The position numbers were made by a program, and so were the translations under genes. Source: Penaeus vannamei (taxonomy: Eukaryota > Arthropoda > Malacostraca > Decapoda > Penaeidae). From it: 10,000 bases of DNA. This document shows positions 1 through 7,850 of the stretch, piece after piece (the first letter of the stretch is position 1; each line of letters starts with the position of its first letter). The DNA lies in NCBI RefSeq assembly GCF_042767895.1, contig NC_091589.1, positions 10,803,126-10,813,125 of the forward strand, given 5' to 3'. The notes beneath the pieces were generated by a model. That model saw nothing but the letters and a program-made list of their open reading frames with translations. It did no database searches and had not been told where the DNA came from.

Positions 1-240
1 CTCTTCATCATTTATACTTCCCTCTCCCCTCCTCACTTTCATCTTCTTTCCCCTCTTCTCCTTTCTCTATTATCTCCCCTTTTCCTCTCCTCTCGCCTCC
101 TCCTCCTTTCCAACCACCTCTCCTTTTCCTTCGCCTTGTCTTCATCTTTTTCAAATTTCCTTCTGCACCCTCTTTCTTTCATTTTCTCTCGTCTCTTCCC
201 ATTTGCTCTCCCCTTCTTCTGCTCTTCTCTCCCTCATTCG
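1..240. repeat. Pyrimidine-rich low-complexity tract
   Basis: The + strand is almost entirely C and T with no fixed period. The short open frame inside it (136-327) is serine, phenylalanine and leucine from the composition and has no domain. No gene is supported. Confidence 0.8.
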
Positions 241-479
241 TATCCGATTTCCTCTTCCAAAAGAATGCAAATGAAACAAAGAATAAAAAAGAAAAACAAT
301 AATAAAAAATATTCAGCGCAGGTTTAATTTTTTTCTTTATACCAGCTCGACTTAGAAAGTTAATTATGCATTTTAAGTATATACATTTTTTCGTTTACTT
401 CTTTAAAATCTTACTTTAATTAATTATCTATTCACGTATTCGTTCATTTATATAAAAAATCCCGGGATGAAATAACAAA
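241..479. other. AT-rich unique sequence, nothing recognised
   Basis: Mixed AT-rich DNA with A runs and TTAATTAATTA at 416-426. I see no exon, RNA gene or mobile-element signature. Confidence 0.5.
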
Positions 480-669
480 AAAACATTAATAATATTAATA
501 ACAATACTGCTAATAACAACCATAATAATAATAATGTTAACAGCAACAACAACAATAACTGAAATAAAATAACATCAATAACAATGATGATGATAATAAC
601 AACCATAATAATAAAATAATAATACTATAATAAAATAATAATAACAACAACAACAACAACAACAACAAC

Positions 670-719
<50 letters not shown>

Positions 720-800
720 TAATAATAATGATAATAATAATAATGCTAATAACAATAATGCTAATAACAATAATAACAATAATAGTGAAAATAAAAATGA
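480..800. repeat. AAT/AAC trinucleotide microsatellite, compound and imperfect
   Basis: Degenerate AAT and AAC units fill the region. The purest part is an AAC run at about 643-669 followed directly by an AAT run at about 670-715. A 15-bp unit beginning TAATGCTAATAAC is repeated in tandem at 741-755 and 756-770. On the minus strand the run translates as poly-leucine, which explains a long but meaningless open frame. Confidence 0.95.
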
Positions 801-910
801 CAAATATTGGACGACGAAAACCACCCTTAAAAAAAAGTTCAGAATGTGACGAACTGTAATAACAATAAAATGGGGGAATGGCAAGAGGTCAGAAATAACA
901 GAGGCTTTTA
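801..910. other. Short unique spacer
   Basis: Mixed-composition DNA between the trinucleotide array and the polypurine tract. It has a small inverted repeat, AGTTC at 837-841 with GAACT at 851-855. No gene or known site is supported. Confidence 0.4.
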
Positions 911-1440
911 GTGGCTGAGGTGAGGAGGCGGGAAGATGTGGAGGGAGGAAAGGAGGAGGAGGAGGGGAGGAGGGAAGGAGGAGGAGGGGGAGGAGGAGGA
1001 GGAGGAGGAGGAGGAGGAGGGAGGGAGGGATGGAAGATGGGGGGAAGAGGGAGAGACGGAAGGAGAAAGGGAAGGAGGGAGACACGGAAGGAGAAAGGGA
1101 AGGAGGGAGAGACGGAAGGAGAAAGGGAAGGAGGGAGAGACGGAAGGAGAAAGGGAAGGAGGCCGGGAGGGAGAATAGGAGGAGGTGGAGGGAAGGAAGG
1201 AGGGAGGAAGGGAGGGAAGGAGAAAGGGATGGAGGGAAGGACAGAGGGAATGAAGGAGGGAGGAGAGAAGGTGGGAAGGAAAGAAGGAGAGAGGGAAGGA
1301 AGGAAGGAAGGGAGGAAAGAAGGAGGGAGGGAGAGTTGGAGGAGGAGGAGGAAGAGGCAGAGGATGAGAAGATCAGGGAAAAGGAAGAGGAAGAGGAGGA
1401 TGAAGACAGAGGATAGGAAAAAAAACGACTAAAAAAAAGA
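911..1440. repeat. Polypurine (GGA/GGAA) low-complexity tract
   Basis: The + strand is nearly pure purine, built from GGA, GGAA and GGGA units, with a GGA trinucleotide run at about 975-1020. All three forward frames stay open and give glycine/glutamate/arginine/lysine strings, because stop codons need T. It is not coding. Such mirror-like R/Y tracts can adopt triplex (H-DNA) structure. Confidence 0.93.
1050..1163. repeat. 28-bp tandem repeat, four copies, inside the polypurine tract
   Basis: The landmark ACGGAAGGAGAAAGGGAAGG starts at 1056, 1084, 1112 and 1140, exactly 28 bp apart. The copies are almost identical; the junction before the second copy has a C in place of a G. The period is not a multiple of three, so the array would shift frame at each copy, which argues against any protein here. 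Confidence 0.92.
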
Positions 1441-1560
1441 AAGGAAGGAAGACAAAGCACAAGAGACAAAGAATCTCACAGAAAACGAAAACAAGAAACG
1501 CCACTAACGTCCCCCCTTCCCCTTGTCCCTCCCACTCCCCCTACCCCTCAGCCCTCCCAA
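1441..1560. other. Transition from A-rich to C-rich sequence
   Basis: An A-rich half (to about 1508) is followed by a C/T-rich half. No gene or regulatory motif is recognised. Confidence 0.4.
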
Positions 1561-1584
1561 TTGGGGGAATGGTGGAGGTGTGAC

Positions 1585-1808
1585 GGGGGGAGTGGTGAGG
1601 GCAGAGGGAGCAGGGGGAGTAGGGGTAGTAGGGGGGGAGTGGTGAGGGCAGGGGGAGTGGTGAGGGCAGGGCGAACAGGGGGAGCAGGGGGAGTGGTGAA
1701 GGCATGGGGAACAGGGGGAGTGGTGAGGGCAGGGCGAACAGGGGGAGCAGAGGGAGTGGTGAGGGCAGGGGGAGCAGGGGGAATGGTAGAGGGCAGGGGG
1801 GAAGCAGG
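1585..1808. repeat. G-rich minisatellite with 9-bp basal period and 63-bp higher-order unit
   Basis: The phrase AGTGGTGAGG or a close variant starts at 1591, 1638, 1656, 1692, 1719, 1755 and 1782. From 1638 onward all spacings are multiples of 9 (18, 36, 27, 36, 27). The blocks 1656-1718 and 1719-1781 are two copies of a 63-bp unit with few differences. Because 9 and 63 are multiples of three, frames stay open on both strands and give repetitive glycine/valine/arginine or proline/threonine/histidine strings. Runs of four or five G every few bases make the + strand a G-quadruplex candidate. Confidence 0.9.
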
Positions 1809-1830
1809 AAGGGAGGGGAGGGGAGTGATT

Positions 1831-1925
1831 TGCGCGCGTGCTGGGGCCAAACAATGACCCCGGGACGATCCCCCTGGGCCCAAGAGGGTGATTATTAAGG
1901 TGGTCAGTGGGCGGTGGAAGCAAAA
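1831..1925. other. Short balanced-composition island
   Basis: Between G-rich repeats lies a short stretch with GCGCGCG (1832-1838), CCCCGGG (1858-1864) and GGGCCC (1877-1882). It does not read as a recognisable exon in any frame. Confidence 0.35.
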
Positions 1926-1958
1926 GGGGGAGGGGGAGGGGGAGGGGGAGGGGGAGGG
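1926..1958 (+). repeat. GGGGGA hexanucleotide run, G-quadruplex candidate
   Basis: Five perfect GGGGGA units at 1926-1955 are followed by GGG. Six G tracts separated by single A bases satisfy the usual quadruplex pattern, with very short loops, on the + strand. Confidence 0.92.
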
Positions 1959-1974
1959 TCACTTAGGGGTTGGG

Positions 1975-2215
1975 GAAGGTGAGGAGAAGATAAGGGAGGA
2001 GGGGAGAGGAGAGAATGGTGGAGGGGGATAAGGAAGGAGAGAGGAGAGGAGAGAAGAGGAGAGAGGAAGAGAGGATATGAGATGAAAGAAGAGAGAAGGA
2101 GAGAGAAAGAAAGAAGAGGAGAGAGAAAATAAAGGAGAAAATACCGAAAGGGAATAATAGAATAAGGGAAAGTAAAGGGGGACGTGGGAAAAGGGACTAA
2201 AAACAAGACAAAAAA
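1975..2215. repeat. GA-rich low-complexity tract
   Basis: Purine-rich + strand made of GAGA, GGAGA and GAAA units without a fixed period, ending in A-rich DNA. Reverse-strand open frames here are serine/leucine/proline repeats. Confidence 0.85.
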
Positions 2216-2274
2216 ACAAAGCGAATGCGACCAGAGTTCCCGCCAAAATGTCCTCCAGCGAGAGATCGAGCGCG

Positions 2275-2283
2275 CGCCATCTT
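2275..2283 (+). promoter_or_regulatory. YY1/Pho-like CGCCATNTT match
   Basis: CGCCATCTT matches the core of the YY1/Pleiohomeotic consensus. It sits in a 150-bp balanced island (2216-2370) between repeats. On the minus strand the site spells AAGATGGCG, the form that overlaps start codons in some animal genes, but the frame opened there is only 27 codons. A single short match is weak evidence of function. Confidence 0.25.
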
Positions 2284-2370
2284 CCTCTAAATGCACACAT
2301 GGCGGTAGATTCGCACACGCCTTGGCACTTGCTGGGAGAGGATACGGCCTCTACATGGACTCTATTGTTA

Positions 2371-2860
2371 ATATGTATGTATGTATGTGTGTTAGTATGT
2401 ATGTATGTATGTATGTATGTATGTATGTACGTATGTGTGTTAGTATGTATGTACGTTAGTATGTATGTATGTTAGTATGTATGTATGTATGTATGTATGT
2501 ATGTATGTATGTATTATGTATGTATATTTTAACGTTTGTATGTATGTATGTATGTATGTATATTTGAACGTTTGTATGTATGTATGTATGTTTGTATCCA
2601 TGTATTAAGTATTATGTATTATGTATGTATGTATGTTTGTATCTATGTATTAAGTATTATGTATTATGTATGTATGATGTTTGTATCCATGTATTAAGTA
2701 TTATGTATTATGTATGTATGTATGTTTGTATCTATGTATTAAGTATTATGTATTATGTATGTATGATGTTTGTATGTATGTATGCGTGTTCAAAATGTAT
2801 GTTTGTATGCGTTTGTATGTCTGTATGCATGTATGTATGTATGCGTGTTCAAAATTGATA
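2371..2860. repeat. TATG tetranucleotide array with embedded longer repeats
   Basis: TATG/GTAT units run through the region with frequent interruptions (GTTAG, TTAACG, TTTGTATCC, GCGTG). Inside it are a 36-bp spacing of AACGTTTG (2531 and 2567), the 89-bp duplication listed separately, and a 59-bp spacing of ATGCGTGTTCAAAAT (2782 and 2841). Forward frames translate as YVCM strings and are not genes. Confidence 0.95.
2591..2768. repeat. Perfect 89-bp tandem duplication made of 45-bp and 44-bp subunits
   Basis: Blocks 2591-2679 and 2680-2768 read identical by eye. Each has a 45-bp subunit containing TATCCATG and a 44-bp subunit containing TATCTATG and ending in GATG. The landmark ATTAAG falls at 2604, 2649, 2693 and 2738. 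The 45/44-bp dimer was therefore duplicated as a whole, and recently enough to leave no differences. Confidence 0.93.
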
Positions 2861-2898
2861 TTAAGATTGCGGTATGGAGGTCGACACGAGTTAATTTT

Positions 2899-3253
<355 letters not shown>

Positions 3254-3256
<3 letters not shown>

Positions 3257-3455
3257 AAAAGCAGAGAGATATGAAAAGAAGAAAACGAGAAAGGAAAGAG
3301 GACAAACAGAATAAAAGCGACGAAAAAGGAAAGAAAATGGAGGGAGAGCCAGCGAGGGCAGAATCACATGTCGTGCGAACCGCCATTTTCTCAAGACGAT
3401 GGGATAATATGCGAGAGAGAGAAAAGGGGAACAGTCATAATAGCGATGACGTAAT
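3254..3455. other. Purine-rich, then balanced spacer
   Basis: A-rich purine DNA up to about 3360 gives way to balanced sequence containing the YY1-like and CRE-like matches. A reverse-strand frame starting at 3386 begins MAVRTTCDSALAGS but runs straight into repeat-derived serine and leucine, so I do not call a gene. Confidence 0.4.
3381..3454 (-). promoter_or_regulatory. Candidate promoter-like pair: CRE/ATF-like TGACGTAA and YY1-like CGCCATTTT
   Basis: CGCCATTTT at 3381-3389 matches the YY1/Pho core, and TGACGTAA at 3447-3454 matches a CRE/ATF-type site about 57 bp away. On the minus strand the CRE-like site lies upstream of AAAATGGCG, an order common at animal promoters. There is no TATA box, initiator or downstream gene to support it, so this is only a candidate. 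Confidence 0.2.
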
Positions 3456-3535
3456 TCTCTCTCTGCCTCTGTCTCCTCTTTTGTTCCCCCTTTTACTATC
3501 TCTCCCCTATATCTCTATTCTATTCCTCAATTCTT

Positions 3536-3578
<43 letters not shown>

Positions 3579-3590
3579 TTCTCTCCCCGC
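3456..3590. repeat. CT-rich tract with CT dinucleotide run
   Basis: Pyrimidine-rich DNA containing a near-perfect CT run at about 3537-3572. It is followed by an A homopolymer (about 3592-3603). Confidence 0.9.
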
Positions 3591-3603
3591 CCAAAAAAAA
3601 AAA

Positions 3604-3919
3604 ATCCCGACTTCTCTCAAGAACAGCTGTTTACGACCACCCCCTACCCCCCGATCCCCGCCCCGTTCACTATCTCAACAGCTGTTTCGTCTCCTTACAA
3701 CGTCTAATATATTTGTCTAATAAGGATTATCCTGCAACATCAAACAAGACGCTACAATATAATTAAATAACATTGTAATTAAATACAGCTGTGTGTTCTT
3801 TACTGTTTCTCGGCCCGTACGCGATACCCTGTTCCAGAAAATAACGTGGTAACATTCCTTAATTCTAAAGAAATACAAATATCACATATCAACAAAGGGA
3901 TCTTCATTTATTTTTTCTA
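3604..3919. other. Unique island, C-rich then AT-rich
   Basis: About 315 bp without tandem repeats. The first part has CCCC runs; the rest is AT-rich. The only structured signal is three ACAGCTGT palindromes, listed separately. No frame gives a recognisable protein. Confidence 0.5.
3622..3792. promoter_or_regulatory. Cluster of three ACAGCTGT E-box palindromes
   Basis: ACAGCTGT occurs at 3623-3630, 3678-3685 and 3785-3792. The first two share the 10-bp palindrome AACAGCTGTT (3622-3631 and 3677-3686), 55 bp apart. CAGCTG is the E-box core for bHLH factors such as AP-4, Twist/MyoD and achaete-scute classes. Three 8-bp matches in about 170 bp of non-repeat DNA is far above chance, but binding is not shown. 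Confidence 0.4.
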
Positions 3920-4185
3920 TTTCTGGTTCTCACTTTTACTCTTTATCTTACTCTCACTCTCTCTTCCCCTCTCGCTATCCCTGTCCCTCTCTCTGCTTAC
4001 CTATCTATTTACTTATTTATCTTTACAACTACATACCCGTATCTCTATCTATCTATTCATCTACATCAATCTTATTTATCTATCTCCCTCTCTCTACCTA
4101 TGTAACTAACTGTCTTTTAATCTATTCATCAACTTACATATCTATTTATTTATATAACAATCAATCAATCTATCGATCTGTTTCA
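3920..4185. repeat. Pyrimidine-rich tract with degenerate TCTC and TATC units
   Basis: CT-rich at first (to about 4000), then imperfect TATC/TTAT/CTAT units to about 4185. It leads directly into the TATG array. Confidence 0.75.
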
Positions 4186-4188
4186 GTC

Positions 4189-4340
4189 TATGTATGTATG
4201 TATGTATGTATGTATGTATGTATGTATGTATGTATGTATGTATGTATGTATGTATGTATGTATGTATGTATGTATGTATGTATGTATGTATGTATGTATG
4301 TTTGTATGTATGTATGTATGTATGTGTATGTATGTATGTA
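4189..4340. repeat. TATG tetranucleotide microsatellite
   Basis: Nearly uninterrupted TATG units, with one TTTG variant at about 4301 and a TGTG interruption at about 4324. This array is purer than the one at 2371-2860. The four-base period lets all frames stay open on both strands (YVCM and HTYI strings). Confidence 0.97.
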
Positions 4341-4460
4341 TCTACCTACGTAACAAAGGTGCGTGTGCGTGTGAATTCGTATATGATAATATTTCGCGGT
4401 CGTAAAAGTATAACCATATATGTAAAAATACCGGTTTCTTATTGAGACCGGAGCCGCGAG
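4341..4460. other. Short unique spacer
   Basis: Balanced DNA with no coding content that I recognise, ending where the 119-bp repeat begins. Confidence 0.4.
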
Positions 4461-4528
4461 ACCACACTTTCTAAAAAGACACAATCGCATTTCTTTTCAT
4501 CCAGGTTATTATACTCTCATTTTCTTCC

Positions 4529-4612
4529 TAGGCCTATATATCGAATCATTTACTTCAATGTACATATAGGCCTATATATCGAATTATTTACTTCAATACA
4601 TATATAGGCCTA
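4529..4612. repeat. Duplicated hairpin module in copy one
   Basis: TAGGCCTATATAT arms start at 4529 and 4567, and the reverse arm ATATATAGGCCTA lies at 4600-4612. The middle TAGGCCTA is shared by both hairpins. One reverse arm has mutated (ACATATAGGCCTA, 4562-4574). Confidence 0.9.
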
Positions 4613-4689
4613 TCTAATGAAGCAACACTTATTAAGAAGTCAAAAATCTCATTTCTTTTCATCCAGGTTATTTACTATCATTTGCTCCC

Positions 4690-4731
4690 TAGGCCTATAT
4701 ATCGAATTATTTACTTCAATATATAGGCCTA
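4690..4731. repeat. Perfect 13-bp inverted repeat (hairpin) in copy two
   Basis: TAGGCCTATATAT at 4690-4702 is the exact reverse complement of ATATATAGGCCTA at 4719-4731, with a 16-base spacer. Each arm contains the self-complementary TAGGCCTA. Confidence 0.95.
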
Positions 4732-4804
4732 TCTAATGAAGCACCACTTTCTAAAAAGACCAAAATCACATTTCTTTTTATCCAGGTTATTTAGACTCTC
4801 TGCC

Positions 4805-4850
4805 TAGGCCTATATATCGAATGATTTACTTAAATATATATATAGGCCTA
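4805..4850. repeat. Perfect 13-bp inverted repeat (hairpin) in copy three
   Basis: The same 13-bp arms as in copy two lie at 4805-4817 and 4838-4850. The spacer is 20 bases because the TA run is longer. Confidence 0.95.
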
Positions 4851-5440
<590 letters not shown>

Positions 5441-5800
5441 CATTATGAGGGAGGGAATGAAACTACTAAAATATAGAAGGGCGAGAGGTAAGGAGATGGA
5501 GGGAAGGGAGGGGAGGAGGAGGAGGGAAGGAGGGGGAGTTGGGAGATGGAGAGAAGGGAGGGGGGAGTTGGGAGATGAAAAGGGAGGATGCGGGCAGGGA
5601 GACTGGGGAATGGAAAGGGAGAGAATGGAGAATAGGAGGGGGTAGGGAGAATAGGAGGGGTAGGGAGACTAGGGGGAGAGGGGAGAAAGAATAGGGAGCG
5701 GGGGAGAAGACTAGTAGTGGGGAGGGACATGACAATGAATGGTAGGGGGTGAAGGAAGATTGGGGAGAGGGGAGACGGACAAGATTTTGAGGAGAAGGGG
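5441..5800. repeat. Polypurine tract with short local duplications
   Basis: G/A-rich + strand. GGAGTTGGGAGATG recurs about 29 bp apart (near 5535 and 5564), and GGAGAATAGGAGGGG recurs 19 bp apart (5627 and 5646). Open frames on both strands are compositional. Confidence 0.88.
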
Positions 5801-5939
5801 AGGGGGAATATGGGGAGACGTGTGGGGGCGAAGAGGTTGAGAGTGAAAACGATGACCTTGTTTGACCCCCAGTTCTTCCCTTTCTCTCGGTCCATTCTTG
5901 CGTTTGGCAGTTTTGGTGTCTGTTTTCTCCTAAACTTAT
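5801..5939. other. Balanced spacer between purine and pyrimidine domains
   Basis: About 140 bp of mixed sequence where the purine bias switches strand. No frame gives a recognisable domain. Confidence 0.4.
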
Positions 5940-5960
5940 CTCTTCCCTTTTCCTTCTCTC

Positions 5961-6202
<242 letters not shown>

Positions 6203-6219
6203 TCTCTCTTTCCCGCTAT

Positions 6220-6860
6220 CTTATTTTGTTACTACATTTCTATCCGTGTATTCCGAGTTTGTCTTTCCTCTCCCTCTTTCATTTTCTTCTCCGCTTCCTC
6301 TCCCCCTTTTCTCACTCTGTTCCCTTCTCTCTTACCCTTTCCATGCCGCCTCCTCTCTCCGTTCCTCCTCGCTATATCCCTTCTTCATTCTTCACATCCT
6401 TTTTCTCATCCTCTCTCACCCTCTCATTCTACTACTCCCTCCCTCTCCTTCCACTCTTATACACTCACCCTTCCTCCCTCACACCCTCATTCCATTATTC
6501 TACCCTTCCTTTCCCCCCATTCTCCCTCCCTCCCACCCTCATTCCATTATTCCACCCTTCCTTCCTCCCCCTCCCCATTCTCCCTCCCACCCTCATTCCA
6601 TTATTCCACCCTTCCTTCCTCCCCTCCCCATTCTCCCTCCCTTCCTCCCTCACACCCTCATTCCATTATTCCACCCTTCCTTCCTCCCCCTCCCCCCATT
6701 TTCCCTCCCTTCCTCCCTCACACCCTCATTCCATTATTCCACCCTTCCTTCCTCCCCCCCCATTCACCCTTCCTCCCACCCCTTCCACCCACCTTCCCTC
6801 CGACTCTTCTTCACTCCCTTTCACCCTTTCACCCTCCCGCCCACCATCTCATCTGCCCGA
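6220..6860. repeat. Pyrimidine-rich low-complexity tract
   Basis: CCTT, CCCTC and TTCC-rich DNA. All forward frames remain open as serine/proline/leucine/histidine strings. The tandem repeat inside it is listed separately. No gene is supported. Confidence 0.88.
6483..6785. repeat. Variable-length minisatellite, five copies of 52-68 bp
   Basis: The landmark ATTCCATTATTC starts at 6489, 6541, 6595, 6660 and 6728 (spacings 52, 54, 65, 68). Each unit has ACCCTC before it and ACCCTTCC after it (TACCC in the first copy). Unit length varies because an extra CTTCCTCCCTCAC block is present or absent between landmarks. Confidence 0.93.
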
Positions 6861-6960
6861 CCCACACTTTCACCCGCGATTCACCGAGATGGGCGCCCAG
6901 GGGTCAGGTCAAAGGGTAGAACGCGGGTGGGTGAGGGTATTGTCTGCTGGGAGAGGAAAG
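6861..6960. other. Balanced spacer with a direct-repeat nuclear-receptor-like motif
   Basis: Unique sequence between pyrimidine and purine domains. GGGTCA (6901-6906) overlaps AGGTCA (6906-6911), which is followed by A and AGGGTA (6913-6918), an imperfect DR1-like arrangement. No exon is recognised. Confidence 0.25.
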
Positions 6961-6971
6961 TGGAGGGGAAA

Positions 6972-6997
6972 GGGGGGAGGGGAGGGGAGGGGAGGGG
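6972..6997 (+). repeat. GGGGA pentanucleotide run, G-quadruplex candidate
   Basis: G runs at 6972-6977, 6979-6982, 6984-6987, 6989-6992 and 6994-6997 are separated by single A bases. This fits a tight-loop quadruplex on the + strand. Confidence 0.9.
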
Positions 6998-7004
6998 ATG
7001 GTGA

Positions 7005-7355
<351 letters not shown>

Positions 7356-7609
7356 GGGCACGAGACGACTTTAGCATAGTCGTGACTGGGAAAGGGTTTA
7401 CAGTGATTCTGGCGGTGAGTTTGTAGTGATTTATGGGCAGAGTATTAAAGCACGAGGGATGGGAGAGAACGGTGGGTAGGAGGAAGGGTGTGAAAGAAGG
7501 AATGAGAGAGGGTAGGGGGGGGGAGAGAAAGAGAGAAGGAGGTAGGTAGGGAAATAGAAGAAAGTGACAGGGAGAAGAGACATATACATATAGGCCTACA
7601 TGCATACAA
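7356..7609. other. Mixed spacer, probably intronic
   Basis: About 100 bp of balanced sequence (7356-7460), then purine-rich DNA, then one TAGGCCTA at 7591-7598. GGCGGTGAGT on the + strand at 7411-7420 looks like a donor but has no exon before it. The minus strand holds no second channel exon that I can read. Confidence 0.45.
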
Positions 7610-7668
7610 AACCTCCAAACACACCTACACACACACACACACATACACACACATACACACACACACAC

Positions 7669-7702
<34 letters not shown>

Positions 7703-7735
7703 GCCCACCTACCATAAAAAACACACATACACACA
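7610..7735. repeat. AC dinucleotide microsatellite with ATAC interruptions
   Basis: AC units run from about 7618 to 7702 with ACAT interruptions and a short ATAC run at 7671-7682, then degrade. The array lies about 115 bp from the exon's donor end. Confidence 0.95.
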
Positions 7736-7850
7736 ACCCCCTCCCCCCAAAACAAAAAAATCTATCCCCCACTAACTCCCCTCTCCCCCCTTCCTCCCCC
7801 CACCCACCCCTCCCCCCCCCCCCAAGACACGAGTGCCACTCCCTACTCAC
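7736..7850 (-). other. Intron segment immediately downstream of the channel exon, C-rich
   Basis: The segment starts with the GTGAGT donor at 7850-7845 on the minus strand. On the + strand it is dominated by C runs, including a stretch of C at 7812-7823, so the intron transcript is G-rich. G runs just inside a donor are known intronic splicing enhancers in animals; whether they act here is inference. No coding content is seen. Confidence 0.7.

Larger units (their letters stand above)
4461..4850. repeat. 119-bp tandem repeat, three copies, each ending in a TAGGCCTA hairpin
   Basis: Landmarks such as CACTT (4465, 4626, 4745) and CCAG (4501, 4663, 4782) recur in order. Copies two and three are 119 bp apart. 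Copy one is longer by about 42 bp, mostly because its hairpin module is duplicated with a 38-bp period (TAGGCC at 4529, 4567 and 4605). Copies diverge by scattered substitutions and short indels, so the array is not very recent. Each copy also contains a splice-acceptor-like string, pyrimidines then CCAG (AG ending at 4504, 4666, 4785). This may be a local satellite or tandem copies of a small non-autonomous element; no target-site duplication could be assigned. Confidence 0.9.

Noticed and set aside
537..1469. 310-codon reverse open frame rich in serine and leucine
   Set aside because: It is composition-driven from the polypurine tract and the AAT/AAC array, and it crosses the 28-bp tandem repeat, whose period would break any conserved frame.
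2216..2280. Reverse 27-codon frame starting MARARSLAGG at the YY1-like site
   Set aside because: Too short and unsupported; it runs into A/T-rich low-complexity sequence before a stop.
3592..3603. A homopolymer as the tail of a retroposed gene
   Set aside because: The sequence before it is CT repeat and not a transcript-like body, and no target-site duplication is seen.
4188..4490. CRISPR-like regular repeats
   Set aside because: The repeats are contiguous tetranucleotides without unique spacers, in a eukaryotic setting.
7356..7460. A second exon of the channel gene on the minus strand
   Set aside because: No frame shows the residues expected after the third helix or the second NPA loop, and the donor-like GGTGAGT here is on the + strand.
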